Assembly: GCA_963803545.1 (NCBI GenBank)
Contig: CAWDMX010000003.1
Location: 43,423-107,422, forward strand
Source of the DNA: Legionella_C sp963803545
Lineage (GTDB): Bacteria; Pseudomonadota; Gammaproteobacteria; Legionellales; Legionellaceae
Length of the DNA: 64,000 nt
Direction: 5' to 3'
Positions 30,322 to 40,193 of the stretch are shown here, piece by piece. Position 1 is the stretch's first letter. Every line of letters begins with the position of its first letter. The position numbers and the translations under genes were made by a program. Below the pieces are notes generated by a model. It did no database searches. It saw nothing but the letters and a program-made list of their open reading frames with translations, and was not told the DNA's origin.

Positions 30322-32763
30322 CTAATCCAAAGGGTTGGCAATTTCATTGGTAACTGAGTCAAACATTTTAGCTTTCATTGCTTCAAAATCAAACTCATCA
30401 ACTTGTATAGCATCCCAACGGGCTCTTTCAACGCTAACTAAACGAGCCATTTCGTCAGCAGACAGCTCCCCTTTTTCAACTTTTTCAGCTAACTTTTCTT
30501 TCAAGGCAGCAAAAGAATACCGTCTTAAATCCGCAACTTTTGCCGCAAGCGGCCCATTAGCCTCGATGAGCTGAAAAGCATTTTCCATTTTTTCAATGGC
30601 TTCCTCAGCATTGCCACTTAAGAATATTTCTTTTTTTAGACTGTCTCGGTAGGAGTTGTTAGTGCTCATAAGTGCTGATAAATTCTTATCAACAACATCA
30701 CTTGGGTTTTGCATCGTTTGTCCAAAAGGAAACGCTACTAATCGCATAACGGTGCCTAATAATACCGATGGAAAATTACGACACAAACCCAATAAAGATT
30801 TTTGCGCATGATGATAGCAATAGGACACAGCCCAATTGGCATGAACCTCTTGCGACACATTCTCTTCATTATTTTGGCAGTTACGCAAGGCGGCCATTGC
30901 CATGTATAAATACGAAAGTCCATCCGCTAATCGAGCGGATAATCGCTCTTTACGTTTAAGCTCGCCACCCATATAAATTAAGGCTAAATCAGCAAACCAA
31001 GCGTAGGCATAGCTCAGGCGTGCCAAGCGCTGATACTGGCGGTGCATTTTACCTCGTGGTGCGGTAATGAACCAGCCGCCTGTCCACGTCGTAACCACGG
31101 TTTTTGTAAAGTTTTTTAAAAAGTAGCCAATATGCTTCCACAGCAGTTGATTGAAGGCCAGCTTGTCCTCCCGAGCAACCGCGTAAAACTCATCCCGAAT
31201 AAACGGATGACACGCCATCGAACCCTGTCCAAAAATTAATAAATTACGCGACATAATATTCGAGCCTTCTACCGTTATTGAAATTGGTAGGCTGAAATAA
31301 CAGCTGCTTAAGTAGTTTCGGGGGCCTGCAACAACCGCTCTTCCTGCGTGCACATCCATGGCATTATTGACCACGACACGTGCCAGCTCGGTATTAAAGT
31401 ACTTGGTAATTGCCGAGGCTACAGAAGGTTTTTTATGTTGATTTACGGCGGCAATGGTAAGTAAACGGGTGGAATTGATTAAATAACTTAAACCGGCAAT
31501 TTCGGCAAGCTTTTCCCCAACACCTTCAAAATTGCCGATTTCAACATTAAATTGGCGACGAATACGAGCGAACGCGCCTGTTGTTAGGTAGGCAATTGAG
31601 GAGGTGGCGGTGGCTAAGGCCGGTAGGGAAATGGAGCGCCCTATAGACAAACATTCGACTAACATTTGCCAGCCATGCCCGGCTTTTTCTTGGCCACCAA
31701 TAATGGCATCAATAGACACCACAATATTATTGCCCCGAATTGTTCCGTTCATAAACGGTTGATTTGCCGGCAAATGACGATTACCAATAATCAAATTCTT
31801 GGTGGCGCGTGGAATTAACAGACAAGTTATGCCTTCCTTTCCGATACCCTTTAATAGTCCATTGGGATCTTTAAGGTTCACGGCTAATCCAATTAAAGTT
31901 GCAATTGGTGCCAGAGTTATCCATCTTTTGTTCAGATTATTGATAACCAAATTAAGAGTTTTTTTACCGTTAATAGTAGCTTCCGTAACAACAGCTTCTG
32001 TTTGCAAGGAGGTGGCGTCGCTACCAGCACCGGGCTCGGTTAAGGCAAAACAGGGTATATCTAACCCCTGGGCTAAACGCGGTAAAAATTGTTTTTTTTG
32101 TGCATCACTGCCGTAATAATGAAGAAGTTCACCCGGACCAAGAGAGTTAGGCACCATAACCGTAACCGCCGCAACCCCACTTCTGCTGGCAATTTTCATA
32201 ACAATGTCCGAGTGCGCGCGTGCGGAAAAGCCTTTCCCACCATATTGCTTGGCGATAACAATGCCAAAAAAACCTTTTTCTTTTAAAAAAGTCCAAATTG
32301 ACTCGGGCAAATCACCGGCTTGATTTATCGACCAATCATCAAGCATGGCGCATAAGCTTTCTGTTTCATTGGCTAAAAAACTTACTTCTTCAGGGCTTAA
32401 CTCCGAAGAAATAGCGGCCAATTTTTGCCAGTCTAACGCACCTGTAAATATATCTTTTTCAATCCAGGTGTCGCCGGCATTGAGCGCTTCTTCTTCTGTA
32501 GACGACAGTTTAGGAACGGAATGCACCGCTTGCACGTAAAGTTTTCCCGCAATCCAGGAGCGCAATGGGATTAGGTGTGATAGCGCAAAAATTGCAGCGA
32601 CTATCACCCACGCTAGTAACGTAGGGAGCCATGGCATACCAATAATACAGGTTGCAGAAACCAAATACACTACTGCGCCAATCTCCCATGCGGGTGATTG
32701 TATGCCTCGGTATAAAACTGTTACAGTAAATATTAAAAAAGCTAAAAAAAGTATTAAAGCCAT
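30322..32763 (-). CDS. fadE: Acyl-CoA dehydrogenase FadE
   Basis: FAD-dependent first step of fatty-acid beta-oxidation. The 813 residues match the long proteobacterial FadE: two or three N-terminal membrane helices (1-65), an acyl-CoA dehydrogenase core (about 90-480) with CFALTEPGAGSDATSLQT for flavin and substrate, ARIRRQFNVEIGNFEGV, and a C-terminal DUF1974 region with ERARWDAIQVDEF. ATG 32763. It is monocistronic and divergent from the next gene. Confidence 0.93.
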   Translation of the reverse strand: MALILFLAFLIFTVTVLYRGIQSPAWEIGAVVYLVSATCIIGMPWLPTLLAWVIVAAIFALSHLIPLRSWIAGKLYVQAVHSVPKLSSTEEEALNAGDTWIEKDIFTGALDWQKLAAISSELSPEEVSFLANETESLCAMLDDWSINQAGDLPESIWTFLKEKGFFGIVIAKQYGGKGFSARAHSDIVMKIASRSGVAAVTVMVPNSLGPGELLHYYGSDAQKKQFLPRLAQGLDIPCFALTEPGAGSDATSLQTEAVVTEATINGKKTLNLVINNLNKRWITLAPIATLIGLAVNLKDPNGLLKGIGKEGITCLLIPRATKNLIIGNRHLPANQPFMNGTIRGNNIVVSIDAIIGGQEKAGHGWQMLVECLSIGRSISLPALATATSSIAYLTTGAFARIRRQFNVEIGNFEGVGEKLAEIAGLSYLINSTRLLTIAAVNQHKKPSVASAITKYFNTELARVVVNNAMDVHAGRAVVAGPRNYLSSCYFSLPISITVEGSNIMSRNLLIFGQGSMACHPFIRDEFYAVAREDKLAFNQLLWKHIGYFLKNFTKTVVTTWTGGWFITAPRGKMHRQYQRLARLSYAYAWFADLALIYMGGELKRKERLSARLADGLSYLYMAMAALRNCQNNEENVSQEVHANWAVSYCYHHAQKSLLGLCRNFPSVLLGTVMRLVAFPFGQTMQNPSDVVDKNLSALMSTNNSYRDSLKKEIFLSGNAEEAIEKMENAFQLIEANGPLAAKVADLRRYSFAALKEKLAEKVEKGELSADEMARLVSVERARWDAIQVDEFDFEAMKAKMFDSVTNEIANPLD

Positions 32764-32879
32764 TGCAGTCCTTGCAGGAAAAAAGATAGATCCTAACAGG
32801 AAAGTAACCTGGTATATAGCTGTTATGTAACTTTTTTACAGCCGATTCGCGACAACCTACTTTGGGGCCACTAAATACA

Positions 32880-33515
32880 ATGGACAAACGCTTAATATGG
32901 AATTTTGAGCTTTCAGGATTAAATATAATCGATATTGCTCGTTTAGAAAAAACGAGTAAAGACAGTTTACGATGGGAGGCGCGTTATTTTTGGCCTGACA
33001 ATCAAATTATTCGCTTAGATGCCTTGCCGGAAAGTTTTTTGAATTTAGCAATTTTTGAATGCAAATCGCGCAGCGATTGTTATTATCTTTTACCGGACTA
33101 TGCCTTCAACATCAAATCACGACGCGATAATTTATTGTATAAACCATTATCACAGAAGACTGTTGAACAAATTGATGGCTTTAGTAAAAAAATTATCTTA
33201 CCGACCTGCGAGAACGATGCAATAATCGCAACCAAACCCGAGTTATCCGCATTGCAACTGAGCCAACTCATTGAACAAACCGCGTCTAAGGTTCGGGTGC
33301 ATAAAACCGCTTTTATCTACTCATTTTCGTCTACGCCTACTGTAAAAATTGAATGCGCACGTTTAGAGTTCAACAGTAAAACATTCTTTACCAGCTGTAT
33401 TGAGGGACGTTCTTACTCATTGGTACGAGAATTAAGTCGTGCAATTTTTGGCAGTCTCGCGTGCACCAATTATGTAAACTTTCTTAAGCAAGAATGCGGT
33501 ATGCTGTATGAATAA
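32880..33515 (+). CDS. Uncharacterised protein, possibly CYTH-like
   Basis: A 211-residue cytoplasmic protein. I do not firmly recognise it. Charged beta-strand-like segments in order (SLRWEARYFWP, YYLLPDYAFNIKSRR, LLYKPL, VKIECARLEF, FFTSCIEGRS) resemble a CYTH tunnel fold, which binds triphosphates or polyphosphate, and the operon ends in polyphosphate kinase. That link is inference. ATG 32880 was chosen over TTG 32862. It overlaps the chromate-transporter homologue by eight bases. Confidence 0.7.
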   Translation: MDKRLIWNFELSGLNIIDIARLEKTSKDSLRWEARYFWPDNQIIRLDALPESFLNLAIFECKSRSDCYYLLPDYAFNIKSRRDNLLYKPLSQKTVEQIDGFSKKIILPTCENDAIIATKPELSALQLSQLIEQTASKVRVHKTAFIYSFSSTPTVKIECARLEFNSKTFFTSCIEGRSYSLVRELSRAIFGSLACTNYVNFLKQECGMLYE

Positions 33516-34038
33516 TATTGTCGCAATTTTGATAAGCTTTGGAAAAATTGGTTTACTATCGTTAGGTGGTGGCAACTCAATGCTCCGCCTGATTGAGGCT
33601 GAAGCGGTGCAGGCCCGACACTGGTTGCGCCCCGAAGAGTTTGCGCAAATGCTGGGGACGACCTTTCTATTTCCCGGGCTTACCGCCGTTAAACTTGCCG
33701 CGCTAATTGGCTATAAAACCGCCGGGCTGCTTGGGCTCATTGTCGCAACACTCAGTATCAATTTACCAGGATTACTGTTGTCCGTAATTGGATTTCAACT
33801 ACTTAGCAGCTCGCAATCACCCCTAATACACAAAATTATTATCGCGGTCCAATACGGCGCTCTAGCCCTTCTTGCCGCCGCTAGTTACTCCGTTGGACAA
33901 ACGGTATTAGCCGGTTATCCCTCTTGGGCATTGGTCGCTTTATCTTTCTTATTTTTTTTAAGTTTGGTGTATTTACAGTTATCCCCTTTTTGGGGATTTA
34001 TAGGCTTCATTGGCCTGGGTTTTTTTTTAGTACGCTAA
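33508..34038 (+). CDS. Single-domain chromate transporter (CHR) family protein
   Basis: A 176-residue membrane protein with about six helices and the CHR-domain marks FGKIGLLSLGGGNSML (11-26), EFAQMLGTTFLFPGLTAVKLAALIGYKTAGLLG (about 48-80) and INLPG. Short CHR proteins usually work as gene pairs; no second half is in the window, so it may act alone or form homodimers. Substrate is not clear from sequence. Between the CYTH-like gene (8-base overlap) and ppk (10-base gap). Confidence 0.8.
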   Translation: MNNIVAILISFGKIGLLSLGGGNSMLRLIEAEAVQARHWLRPEEFAQMLGTTFLFPGLTAVKLAALIGYKTAGLLGLIVATLSINLPGLLLSVIGFQLLSSSQSPLIHKIIIAVQYGALALLAAASYSVGQTVLAGYPSWALVALSFLFFLSLVYLQLSPFWGFIGFIGLGFFLVR

Positions 34039-34048
34039 GGAGAGCGAA

Positions 34049-36112
34049 TTGGTAGCCGATATCGACAGCCGTGATTGCTTTATCAATCGCGAATTTACAG
34101 CATTAGCTTTTAACGAGCGTGTCTTACAACTGGCTCGAGATAAAAACATCCCGCTCTTAGAGCGCATGCGTTTTTTATGTATCTGTAGTGGTAATTTGGA
34201 TGAATTTTTTGAAATTCGTGTAGCCGCATTAAAGGAGCAAATAGGCCTATCCTCCCAAATACCAAACATTGATGGCCTTTTGGCAAATGAAGTTTTTAGT
34301 GAACTCAGCAAACGCGCGCACCTGTTGAGCGATGAGCTGTACCAAATTTTTAATAAGCAGTTATTGCCGGCAATGCGTTTGGAAAAAATTTTTTTCTTAA
34401 AAGAGTCCGATTGGGACGACGATATCCATTTATGGGCAAAGCACTTTTTTAAAAATGAAATTTTCCCAACCGTTAGCCCTATTGCGTTGGATCTAGCTCA
34501 TCCTTTTCCACGATTATTCAACAAAAGTCTAAATTTTATTGTCTCATTAAAAGGCAAAGACGCTTTTGATCGAGCCATTGATTATGCCGTAGTACATGCT
34601 CCACGCTCGATACCACGAATTATTCCTCTGCCATCGGAGCTTTGTGAGGGCGGACATTACTTTGTCTATCTAGCGTCAATCATTCAAACCTATGTTGCGC
34701 GGCTGTTTCCTGGCATGGAAATTACCGGCTGCTATCCTTTTCGACTAACGCGTAATAGCGATCTTTTTTTACGTGAGGAAGAAATTGAAGATTTGGCCGT
34801 GGCCGTACAGCGTGAAATATTCTCTCGCCATTACGGTCATGTCGTCCGGTTGGAAATAGACAAACAGTGCCCGGATGCTATGGTAAAATTTTTATTACAA
34901 AAACATCATCTGCATCACGAGGATGCCTACTTTTGCGACGGTCCTGTTAATTTACAACGCTACTACGGAATCATTAATCGCATCGACCGCCCTGATTTAA
35001 ACTTTCCGTCCGTTGCCGTTCACTATCCTAAATTAATTCAGCAGCGTCGAAATATTTTTAGCATTTTAGATGAGCAGGATGTTTTACTGCACCATCCCTA
35101 CCAAAGTTTCGAGGTGGTTATTGATTTTGTACGCCAAGCGGCGGCCGACCCTAATGTAATTGCTATTAAACAAACCCTTTATCGTACCCATTCGCAATCG
35201 GCAATTGTCAAAGCGTTGGTCGATGCTGCGCGCTTAGGGAAAGAGGTGACCGCCATTGTTGAATTACGGGCGCGTTTTGATGAGGAATCCAATCTAAAAT
35301 TAGCAACGCGACTGCACAATGGAGGGGTGTTGGTCTTGTATGGGGTATTGGGGTATAAAACCCACGCAAAAATGATTTTAGTAGTTCGCCGCGTGCACGG
35401 TAAGTTGAAACAATACGTGCACCTAGGAACAGGAAACTATCACGAACACACCGCACATCATTACACGGATTTTGGCCTATTAACCAGTAACCCAACCATC
35501 ACGACCGATACCCAAATTATTTTTCAACAGTTAACCGGTTTAGGCAAGGCGGTCAAACTCAAAGCGTTGTACCACTCCCCCTTTACTCTGCAAGCACGAC
35601 TAATCGATTTAATCAAAGAATGCGGTAAAAGTGCGACTCAGGGTTTACCTGCTGAAATTAATATTAAAGTGAATGGCCTTACCGATAAAAAAATGATTAA
35701 AGCGTTATATGAGGCTTCAGGAATGGGCGTGAAAATTAATTTAATTGTACGCGGGGTCTGCTGTTTACGCCCTGGAATGCCTGGAATTTCGGAAAATATT
35801 CGTGTTATTTCTGTTGTTGGTCAATTTCTAGAACACCATCGCGTCTATTATTTTCGTACGGATAAAGACGAGCATTTTTACTGCTCCAGTGCAGATTTAA
35901 TGGAGCGAAACTTATACAGTCGCATTGAAATACTTTTCCCAATTTTAGATAAAAAATGCCAAAAAAGAATTAACACGGAAATATTTAAAAATTATCTTAA
36001 AGACAACAGTACCGCTTGGGAAATGCGTGCTGACGGCAGCTATAAGCCGCTGCGTCAAGGGTCTTACAGCGCACAAGATAAACTAATCGAATGGTTTGCT
36101 GAGAACCCCTGA
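34049..36112 (+). CDS. ppk: Polyphosphate kinase 1
   Basis: Makes polyphosphate from ATP via a phospho-histidine. The 687 residues have the standard four domains: N domain (DCFINREFTALAFNERVL..IPLLERMRFLCICSGNLDEFFEIR), head domain, and two phospholipase-D-like C domains with the catalytic GYKTHAKMILVVRR and HLGTGNYHEHTAHHYTDFGLLT. TTG 34049 is supported by AAGGAG six bases upstream. Last gene of a three-gene operon; its end overlaps the convergent epmB by 30 bases. Confidence 0.95.
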   Translation: MVADIDSRDCFINREFTALAFNERVLQLARDKNIPLLERMRFLCICSGNLDEFFEIRVAALKEQIGLSSQIPNIDGLLANEVFSELSKRAHLLSDELYQIFNKQLLPAMRLEKIFFLKESDWDDDIHLWAKHFFKNEIFPTVSPIALDLAHPFPRLFNKSLNFIVSLKGKDAFDRAIDYAVVHAPRSIPRIIPLPSELCEGGHYFVYLASIIQTYVARLFPGMEITGCYPFRLTRNSDLFLREEEIEDLAVAVQREIFSRHYGHVVRLEIDKQCPDAMVKFLLQKHHLHHEDAYFCDGPVNLQRYYGIINRIDRPDLNFPSVAVHYPKLIQQRRNIFSILDEQDVLLHHPYQSFEVVIDFVRQAAADPNVIAIKQTLYRTHSQSAIVKALVDAARLGKEVTAIVELRARFDEESNLKLATRLHNGGVLVLYGVLGYKTHAKMILVVRRVHGKLKQYVHLGTGNYHEHTAHHYTDFGLLTSNPTITTDTQIIFQQLTGLGKAVKLKALYHSPFTLQARLIDLIKECGKSATQGLPAEINIKVNGLTDKKMIKALYEASGMGVKINLIVRGVCCLRPGMPGISENIRVISVVGQFLEHHRVYYFRTDKDEHFYCSSADLMERNLYSRIEILFPILDKKCQKRINTEIFKNYLKDNSTAWEMRADGSYKPLRQGSYSAQDKLIEWFAENP

Positions 36113-37081
36113 CAGCAGTGTTTTACTAGTTTCTCCAGCATCCTCGCGCGCTAGTTTTGGCAGCAAATACCCAGGTACTAACGATTGCAGTTGCGCGTAT
36201 ATCATTAGTGCTTGCGCTAAGGGCGTATCAAAATGAGCCGCACCCTGCACCTTATCCAAAACATGCAAATAATAAGGCAGTACACCGCAGTCAAATAAAC
36301 GCTCACTTAAAGAAGCTAAGGTTTCTGCCTGGTCATTGATTCCTTTCAGCAACACCGATTGATTGAGTAGGGTACACTGCGCCTTTTTCAAAGCGTGGCA
36401 GGCGGCGTGAACGCTTTTGTCTATTTCCTGTGGATGATTGCAGTGCAAAACCACAACTTTACGTAAGCGCGAATGGCGCAGTGTTTCTAAAAATTGCTCC
36501 GTAATTCGCTCCGGTAAAACTATTGGAATACGGCTATGAATGCGAATTGTTTTTACATGTGAAATTTTTTCCAAACGATGAAAAAATTTCGTAAGCTTAG
36601 AGTCCACCAATAACAGAGGATCGCCACCACTTAGTATTACCTCCGTTATTGTGCAATCATTGCTGATGTAGGACAGTGCTTGTTCCCATTCCTGAGCGCT
36701 TGGATTATTGTCTTGATAAGGGAAGTGTCGACGAAAGCAGTAGCGGCAATTAACCGCACAGGCCCCGACTAACGTTAACAGCACGCGCCCGTGATACTTG
36801 TGCAATAACCCGGGTATTTTATTGGCCTCAGACTCGTCTAAAGGGTCGTCGCTGTAGTCAGGCCTTATCTGTAGTTCCTCAGCAACCGCAAGTACTTGCA
36901 GCAACAATGGGTCTTGAGGGTTTTTCATTTGCATGCGCGCAACAAAACCTCGTGGAACACGGGTTTTAAAGGCACGCTCAGAAAGGCCATTCGATAGGCT
37001 TGGCGGTAGTCCTAAAAACTGCAACAGTTCGGACGCGCTGTTAAAACCCTGATTTAAAATCTTTTGCCAGTTCACAACCAT
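36083..37081 (-). CDS. epmB: EF-P lysine 2,3-aminomutase EpmB
   Basis: Radical-SAM enzyme making (R)-beta-lysine, which EpmA attaches to EF-P. The 332-residue product has C108-x3-C112-x2-C115 (CAVNCRYC) for the 4Fe-4S cluster, followed by FRRHFPY, the SGGDPLL loop and a C-terminal YYLHVLDKVQGAAHF. It is divergent from efp, its partner substrate, which argues for this assignment over catabolic KamA. Its 3' end overlaps ppk. The ligase EpmA is not in the window. Confidence 0.93.
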   Translation of the reverse strand: MVVNWQKILNQGFNSASELLQFLGLPPSLSNGLSERAFKTRVPRGFVARMQMKNPQDPLLLQVLAVAEELQIRPDYSDDPLDESEANKIPGLLHKYHGRVLLTLVGACAVNCRYCFRRHFPYQDNNPSAQEWEQALSYISNDCTITEVILSGGDPLLLVDSKLTKFFHRLEKISHVKTIRIHSRIPIVLPERITEQFLETLRHSRLRKVVVLHCNHPQEIDKSVHAACHALKKAQCTLLNQSVLLKGINDQAETLASLSERLFDCGVLPYYLHVLDKVQGAAHFDTPLAQALMIYAQLQSLVPGYLLPKLAREDAGETSKTLLSGVLSKPFD

Positions 37082-37347
37082 TCTCTTTATAAATAATTCT
37101 GGATATTTTGCTCTTTAAAAAACCGAAATTGAGCACAGCGACTCTCGCCTCACACCGGAAAGTGTTCCCGATATAACGGCTAATCTTCCAACGCTGTACG
37201 TCGGTATATTACAGGAAAAATGCTAATACCTCTTGCGGTAAAGAGTCTAACCGTGCGTCTTTAGTTTAGTGATGTATCAGTATATAATCGCCGTTCAAGG
37301 TCGGCACTGTAACCAAATAGTATAAAAATCTCAACTCTGGAGTTTTA

Positions 37348-37917
37348 ATGGCTAACTATAGCACAAATGAATTAAAATTAGGCTTAAAAGTAATGGTGGA
37401 TGATCAACCCTGCAGTATCGTTGATTTAGAGTTTGTTAAACCCGGAAAAGGACAAGCCTTTACTCGAGTGAAAATTCGTTATTTGAAAACGGGACGGGTG
37501 GTAGAACGCACCTACAAAACGGGTGAGTCATTAGAGTCGGCTGATGTTGGTGATTTAGAAATGCAATACCTCTATAACGATGGCGATGTTTGGCATTTTA
37601 TGGTTCCCGATACCTTTGAGCAATACGCTATTGAAACCGCTATACTTGCTGACAGCACGCAGTGGCTAAAAGGCCAGGATATATGCATTGTTACCTTATA
37701 CAATGGAGAGCCTATCCAAGTAGTACCACCAAATTTCGTGGTTTTAGAAATTACGGAAACCGATCCGGGGCTTAAGGGAGACACCTCCGGTGGCGGTGGG
37801 AAACCCGCAACGCTTGAAACAGGAGCCGTGGTACGGGTGCCACTATTTGTACAAACCGGCGAGCTCGTTAAAGTTGATACGCGTAAAGGTGAGTACGTCT
37901 CTCGCGCTAAAGAATAA
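37348..37917 (+). CDS. efp: Translation elongation factor P
   Basis: Relieves ribosome stalling at proline runs. The 189 residues show the three EF-P domains; KPGKGQAF at 31-38 places the modified Lys34 in the KOW-like loop, and the C-terminal domain has GLKGDT and GAVVRVPLFVQTGELVKVDTRKGEYVSRA. CTGGAG precedes ATG 37348. A TATAAT-like box lies near 37282. The Lys34 context fits beta-lysylation by EpmA/EpmB. Followed by a good terminator. Confidence 0.97.
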   Translation: MANYSTNELKLGLKVMVDDQPCSIVDLEFVKPGKGQAFTRVKIRYLKTGRVVERTYKTGESLESADVGDLEMQYLYNDGDVWHFMVPDTFEQYAIETAILADSTQWLKGQDICIVTLYNGEPIQVVPPNFVVLEITETDPGLKGDTSGGGGKPATLETGAVVRVPLFVQTGELVKVDTRKGEYVSRAKE

Positions 37918-37946
37918 GAAAAGCCGGAGCTTTTACGGCTTTTCTT
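37918..37946 (+). terminator. Terminator after efp
   Basis: GAAAAGCCG / CGGCTTTTC form a 9-bp stem with a short loop directly after the efp stop; it can serve the convergent lipoprotein gene too. Confidence 0.8.
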
Positions 37947-37955
37947 AGAAATATA

Positions 37956-38213
37956 TTACCACCTTCGGCCATACCAGCCTTGGTTGCGATAGACGTAGGT
38001 GGAGTTTCGATAAGGGGAGTTGTAGCGAGTAAAATAACTTCCATACGGTTTGTAACCGTAATAACTCGTTCTGTACAAGTAATCATTATTATAGCCGGGG
38101 TAGTATACAACATTACTTCTATACCCCGAGCTGTAGTAATCGGTAGTCGTGCTGTAACAACCGGTCAGCACTAACAACGGAGCCAAGGCTAAAGCGGATA
38201 CGATTTTTTTCAT
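37956..38213 (-). CDS. Small tyrosine-rich lipoprotein
   Basis: The 85-residue product has a lipoprotein signal with lipobox LTGC (Cys about residue 19), and the mature part is about one-third Tyr with Gly, Ser, Asn and Arg (SGYRSN, YYGYKPYGSYF, YNSPYRNS), ending GWYGRRW. It should be an envelope-anchored protein of unknown function. ATG 38213 follows GGGAG by six bases. No other gene shares its direction nearby. Confidence 0.75.
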   Translation of the reverse strand: MKKIVSALALAPLLVLTGCYSTTTDYYSSGYRSNVVYYPGYNNDYLYRTSYYGYKPYGSYFTRYNSPYRNSTYVYRNQGWYGRRW

Positions 38214-38823
38214 CACGAACTCCCTCGTCTAATCTGTATAAAAAGTATAGTATGAGACTATTAATTTTACAAAATATAAGCGGTTTATAAAAAAAGCTGG
38301 AGTGCGAAAAAGTTTTATGAGCAGCGAAATAAACCAATCGTATGCGATAGTGAATACACCCTAGTGAAGACAGGCAAGTCGATTTTGAGGATTTTTTTGA
38401 TCGCAATCGGCGGTTGCTGATAACTGATTGCTGAACAATATACCTTGGAAAAGAAGAGGAGTAATAATACTTAATCTGAGCCACTACGAAAGAAAGGTGG
38501 TGATCTATGAAATATTTTAGGTCATTGTAGCCTTCACAGCGACACACCATACCTCAAACTGATCTCCTATTTAAAACATCATTTTAGTTCAGTTAATTCA
38601 TTACTACCCTTACCTTATAGCATAGACCATAACTTCAAAAAAAAATCATTAAATTCAAAATTTACTCTGTATGCGCTTAAAAGTCCACAATTGAACCCCA
38701 ACTATTAAGCGCTCCTTTCGACGGATTAATACCCGTAACACCCATTAAAATTGGTTATATCGTTCTAAGTTTGTACAAAAATAGTTGCAACAATAAACCG
38801 AACTATCGAAATTCACCGATTCA
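38214..38823. other. Intergenic, no gene seen
   Basis: About 600 bases between the lipoprotein start and yajQ. One minus-strand frame (to 38550) runs out of phase through the lipoprotein gene and is a shadow. No RNA gene or strong hairpin was recognised. Confidence 0.5.
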
Positions 38824-39309
38824 TCAGTCACGAAAATTTTCATATTGCAACGGGTTTTCAATTTCTGCTTTCTTTAAAAAGGCAATTGTTTCTTGTAAGT
38901 CATCGCGTTTTTTTCCAGTAATGCGAATTTTTTCACCCTGTATTGCGGATTGCACTTTTAATTTATTATCTTTAATTAATTTAATTATTTCTTTTGCTTG
39001 AGCAGATTCAATCCCCTGCTTAAAGGTCATCGTTAATGAAAAAGTTTTTCCGCTATGGACGGGCTTGTCTTCAATTTCAACACCGGCCGTACTCACTTGT
39101 CGTTTCGTACATTGGTTACGAAACATATCTTCTAATTGGCGCACTTGAAAATCCGATTCTGATTTTAAAGAAACCACCATCTCTTTTATCTCAACAGTTG
39201 CCAACACCCCCTTAAAATCAAAACGGGTGCTAATTTCACGCGCGGTATTGTCAACGGCGTGGCGTAGTTCGACTTCATCAATTTCAGAAACGATATCAAA
39301 AGAGGGCAT
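38824..39309 (-). CDS. yajQ: YajQ family nucleotide-binding protein
   Basis: Small cytosolic protein family that binds nucleotides, and cyclic-di-GMP in Xanthomonas and Pseudomonas. The 161 residues span the two ferredoxin-like halves: MPSFDIVSEIDEVELRHAVDN at the start, RFDFKGV near 32, and a C-terminal KKRDDLQETIAFLKK. Length and motifs are typical. Single gene, ATG 39309. Confidence 0.95.
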   Translation of the reverse strand: MPSFDIVSEIDEVELRHAVDNTAREISTRFDFKGVLATVEIKEMVVSLKSESDFQVRQLEDMFRNQCTKRQVSTAGVEIEDKPVHSGKTFSLTMTFKQGIESAQAKEIIKLIKDNKLKVQSAIQGEKIRITGKKRDDLQETIAFLKKAEIENPLQYENFRD

Positions 39310-39409
39310 GGGTAACCTTAAAATTGTAAAAGCAGAAGTATAACAAAAAAAAGGGATTGGTAAATATTTTACGGACCAATGAGGCCTAAAGGCCGGAAAC
39401 TAGGGTTTG

Positions 39410-40120
39410 CTATTTATGAGTAGGTTTAGGGTTAAGGTAGCAAAGTATCATCCCCAATTCATAAAGCACGCAGACTGGAACCGCAACAATTATTTGAGAA
39501 CAAACATCGGGCGGCGTAACTATCATGCCAACAATAAAACTTAGAACTATAAAATAGGGACGAAATTTTTTTAACGATTGCAGTGAAATAATACGCCAAC
39601 GTACCAACAGAAAATTGAGCAAAGGAATTTGAAAAATTACCAAAAAAACTAGCAAGGTTTGCATTGTAAACGCTAGCGCCGATAGCGTGTCGGGCATAAG
39701 CGCGACGGACGTAGGCAGGATGTGTATAGACAGCTTGAATAAAAAGGGGAGGAGTATTGCGTAGGCAAAAGCGAGCCCACATACGCTCATAGCCATACTG
39801 GTTATAAAAACAAGCCGTAATAATTTTCGCTCCGTTGCAAACAGACTTGGTGCGATAAATTGCCAGAATTGAGTAAAGATAAAAGGAAAAGATAGCAGCA
39901 AGGCTGCATTAAAAGCCGTATAAAGGGGAATGTAGAGCGAGGCGCTTAGGTTTATCGCGATTAACGAACGGCCCACGGGTAAGACGTGCGTTAATGGTTG
40001 CAGTAAAAAAAGTGTTAGCGGCTCCGCCTTGTAAAAACAGACCGCAAAACAGGTGCTAAAAAAAATCAAACACGCTATCGCTCTGCGCCGAATTTCGATT
40101 AAATAGGGAAGATAAATCAT
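39410..40120 (-). CDS. tatC: Sec-independent translocase subunit TatC
   Basis: Binds twin-arginine signal peptides in the inner membrane. Six transmembrane helices are evident in about 236 residues; LIEIRRRAI near the N-terminus matches the HL-x-ELR-x-R segment (His replaced), ITQFWQFIAPSLFATERKLLR is the conserved cytoplasmic loop, and TPPDVCSQIIVAVPVCVLYELG the last-helix motif. ATG 40120 is used instead of TTG 40129. No tatA or tatB lies next to it, which is unusual for gammaproteobacteria. Confidence 0.88.
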   Translation of the reverse strand: MIYLPYLIEIRRRAIACLIFFSTCFAVCFYKAEPLTLFLLQPLTHVLPVGRSLIAINLSASLYIPLYTAFNAALLLSFPFIFTQFWQFIAPSLFATERKLLRLVFITSMAMSVCGLAFAYAILLPFLFKLSIHILPTSVALMPDTLSALAFTMQTLLVFLVIFQIPLLNFLLVRWRIISLQSLKKFRPYFIVLSFIVGMIVTPPDVCSQIIVAVPVCVLYELGMILCYLNPKPTHK

Positions 40121-40193
40121 AGTCCGCAATAATAACCTAACCGTCGCGATATTTGCTATAATTCCATTTAAATATTTTATTAAGGTGTATTTT

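Noticed and set aside
38119..38550. Minus-strand 143-codon frame upstream of and through the lipoprotein gene
   Set aside because: Out of phase with a well-supported lipoprotein with lipobox and ribosome site; composition looks like noise.
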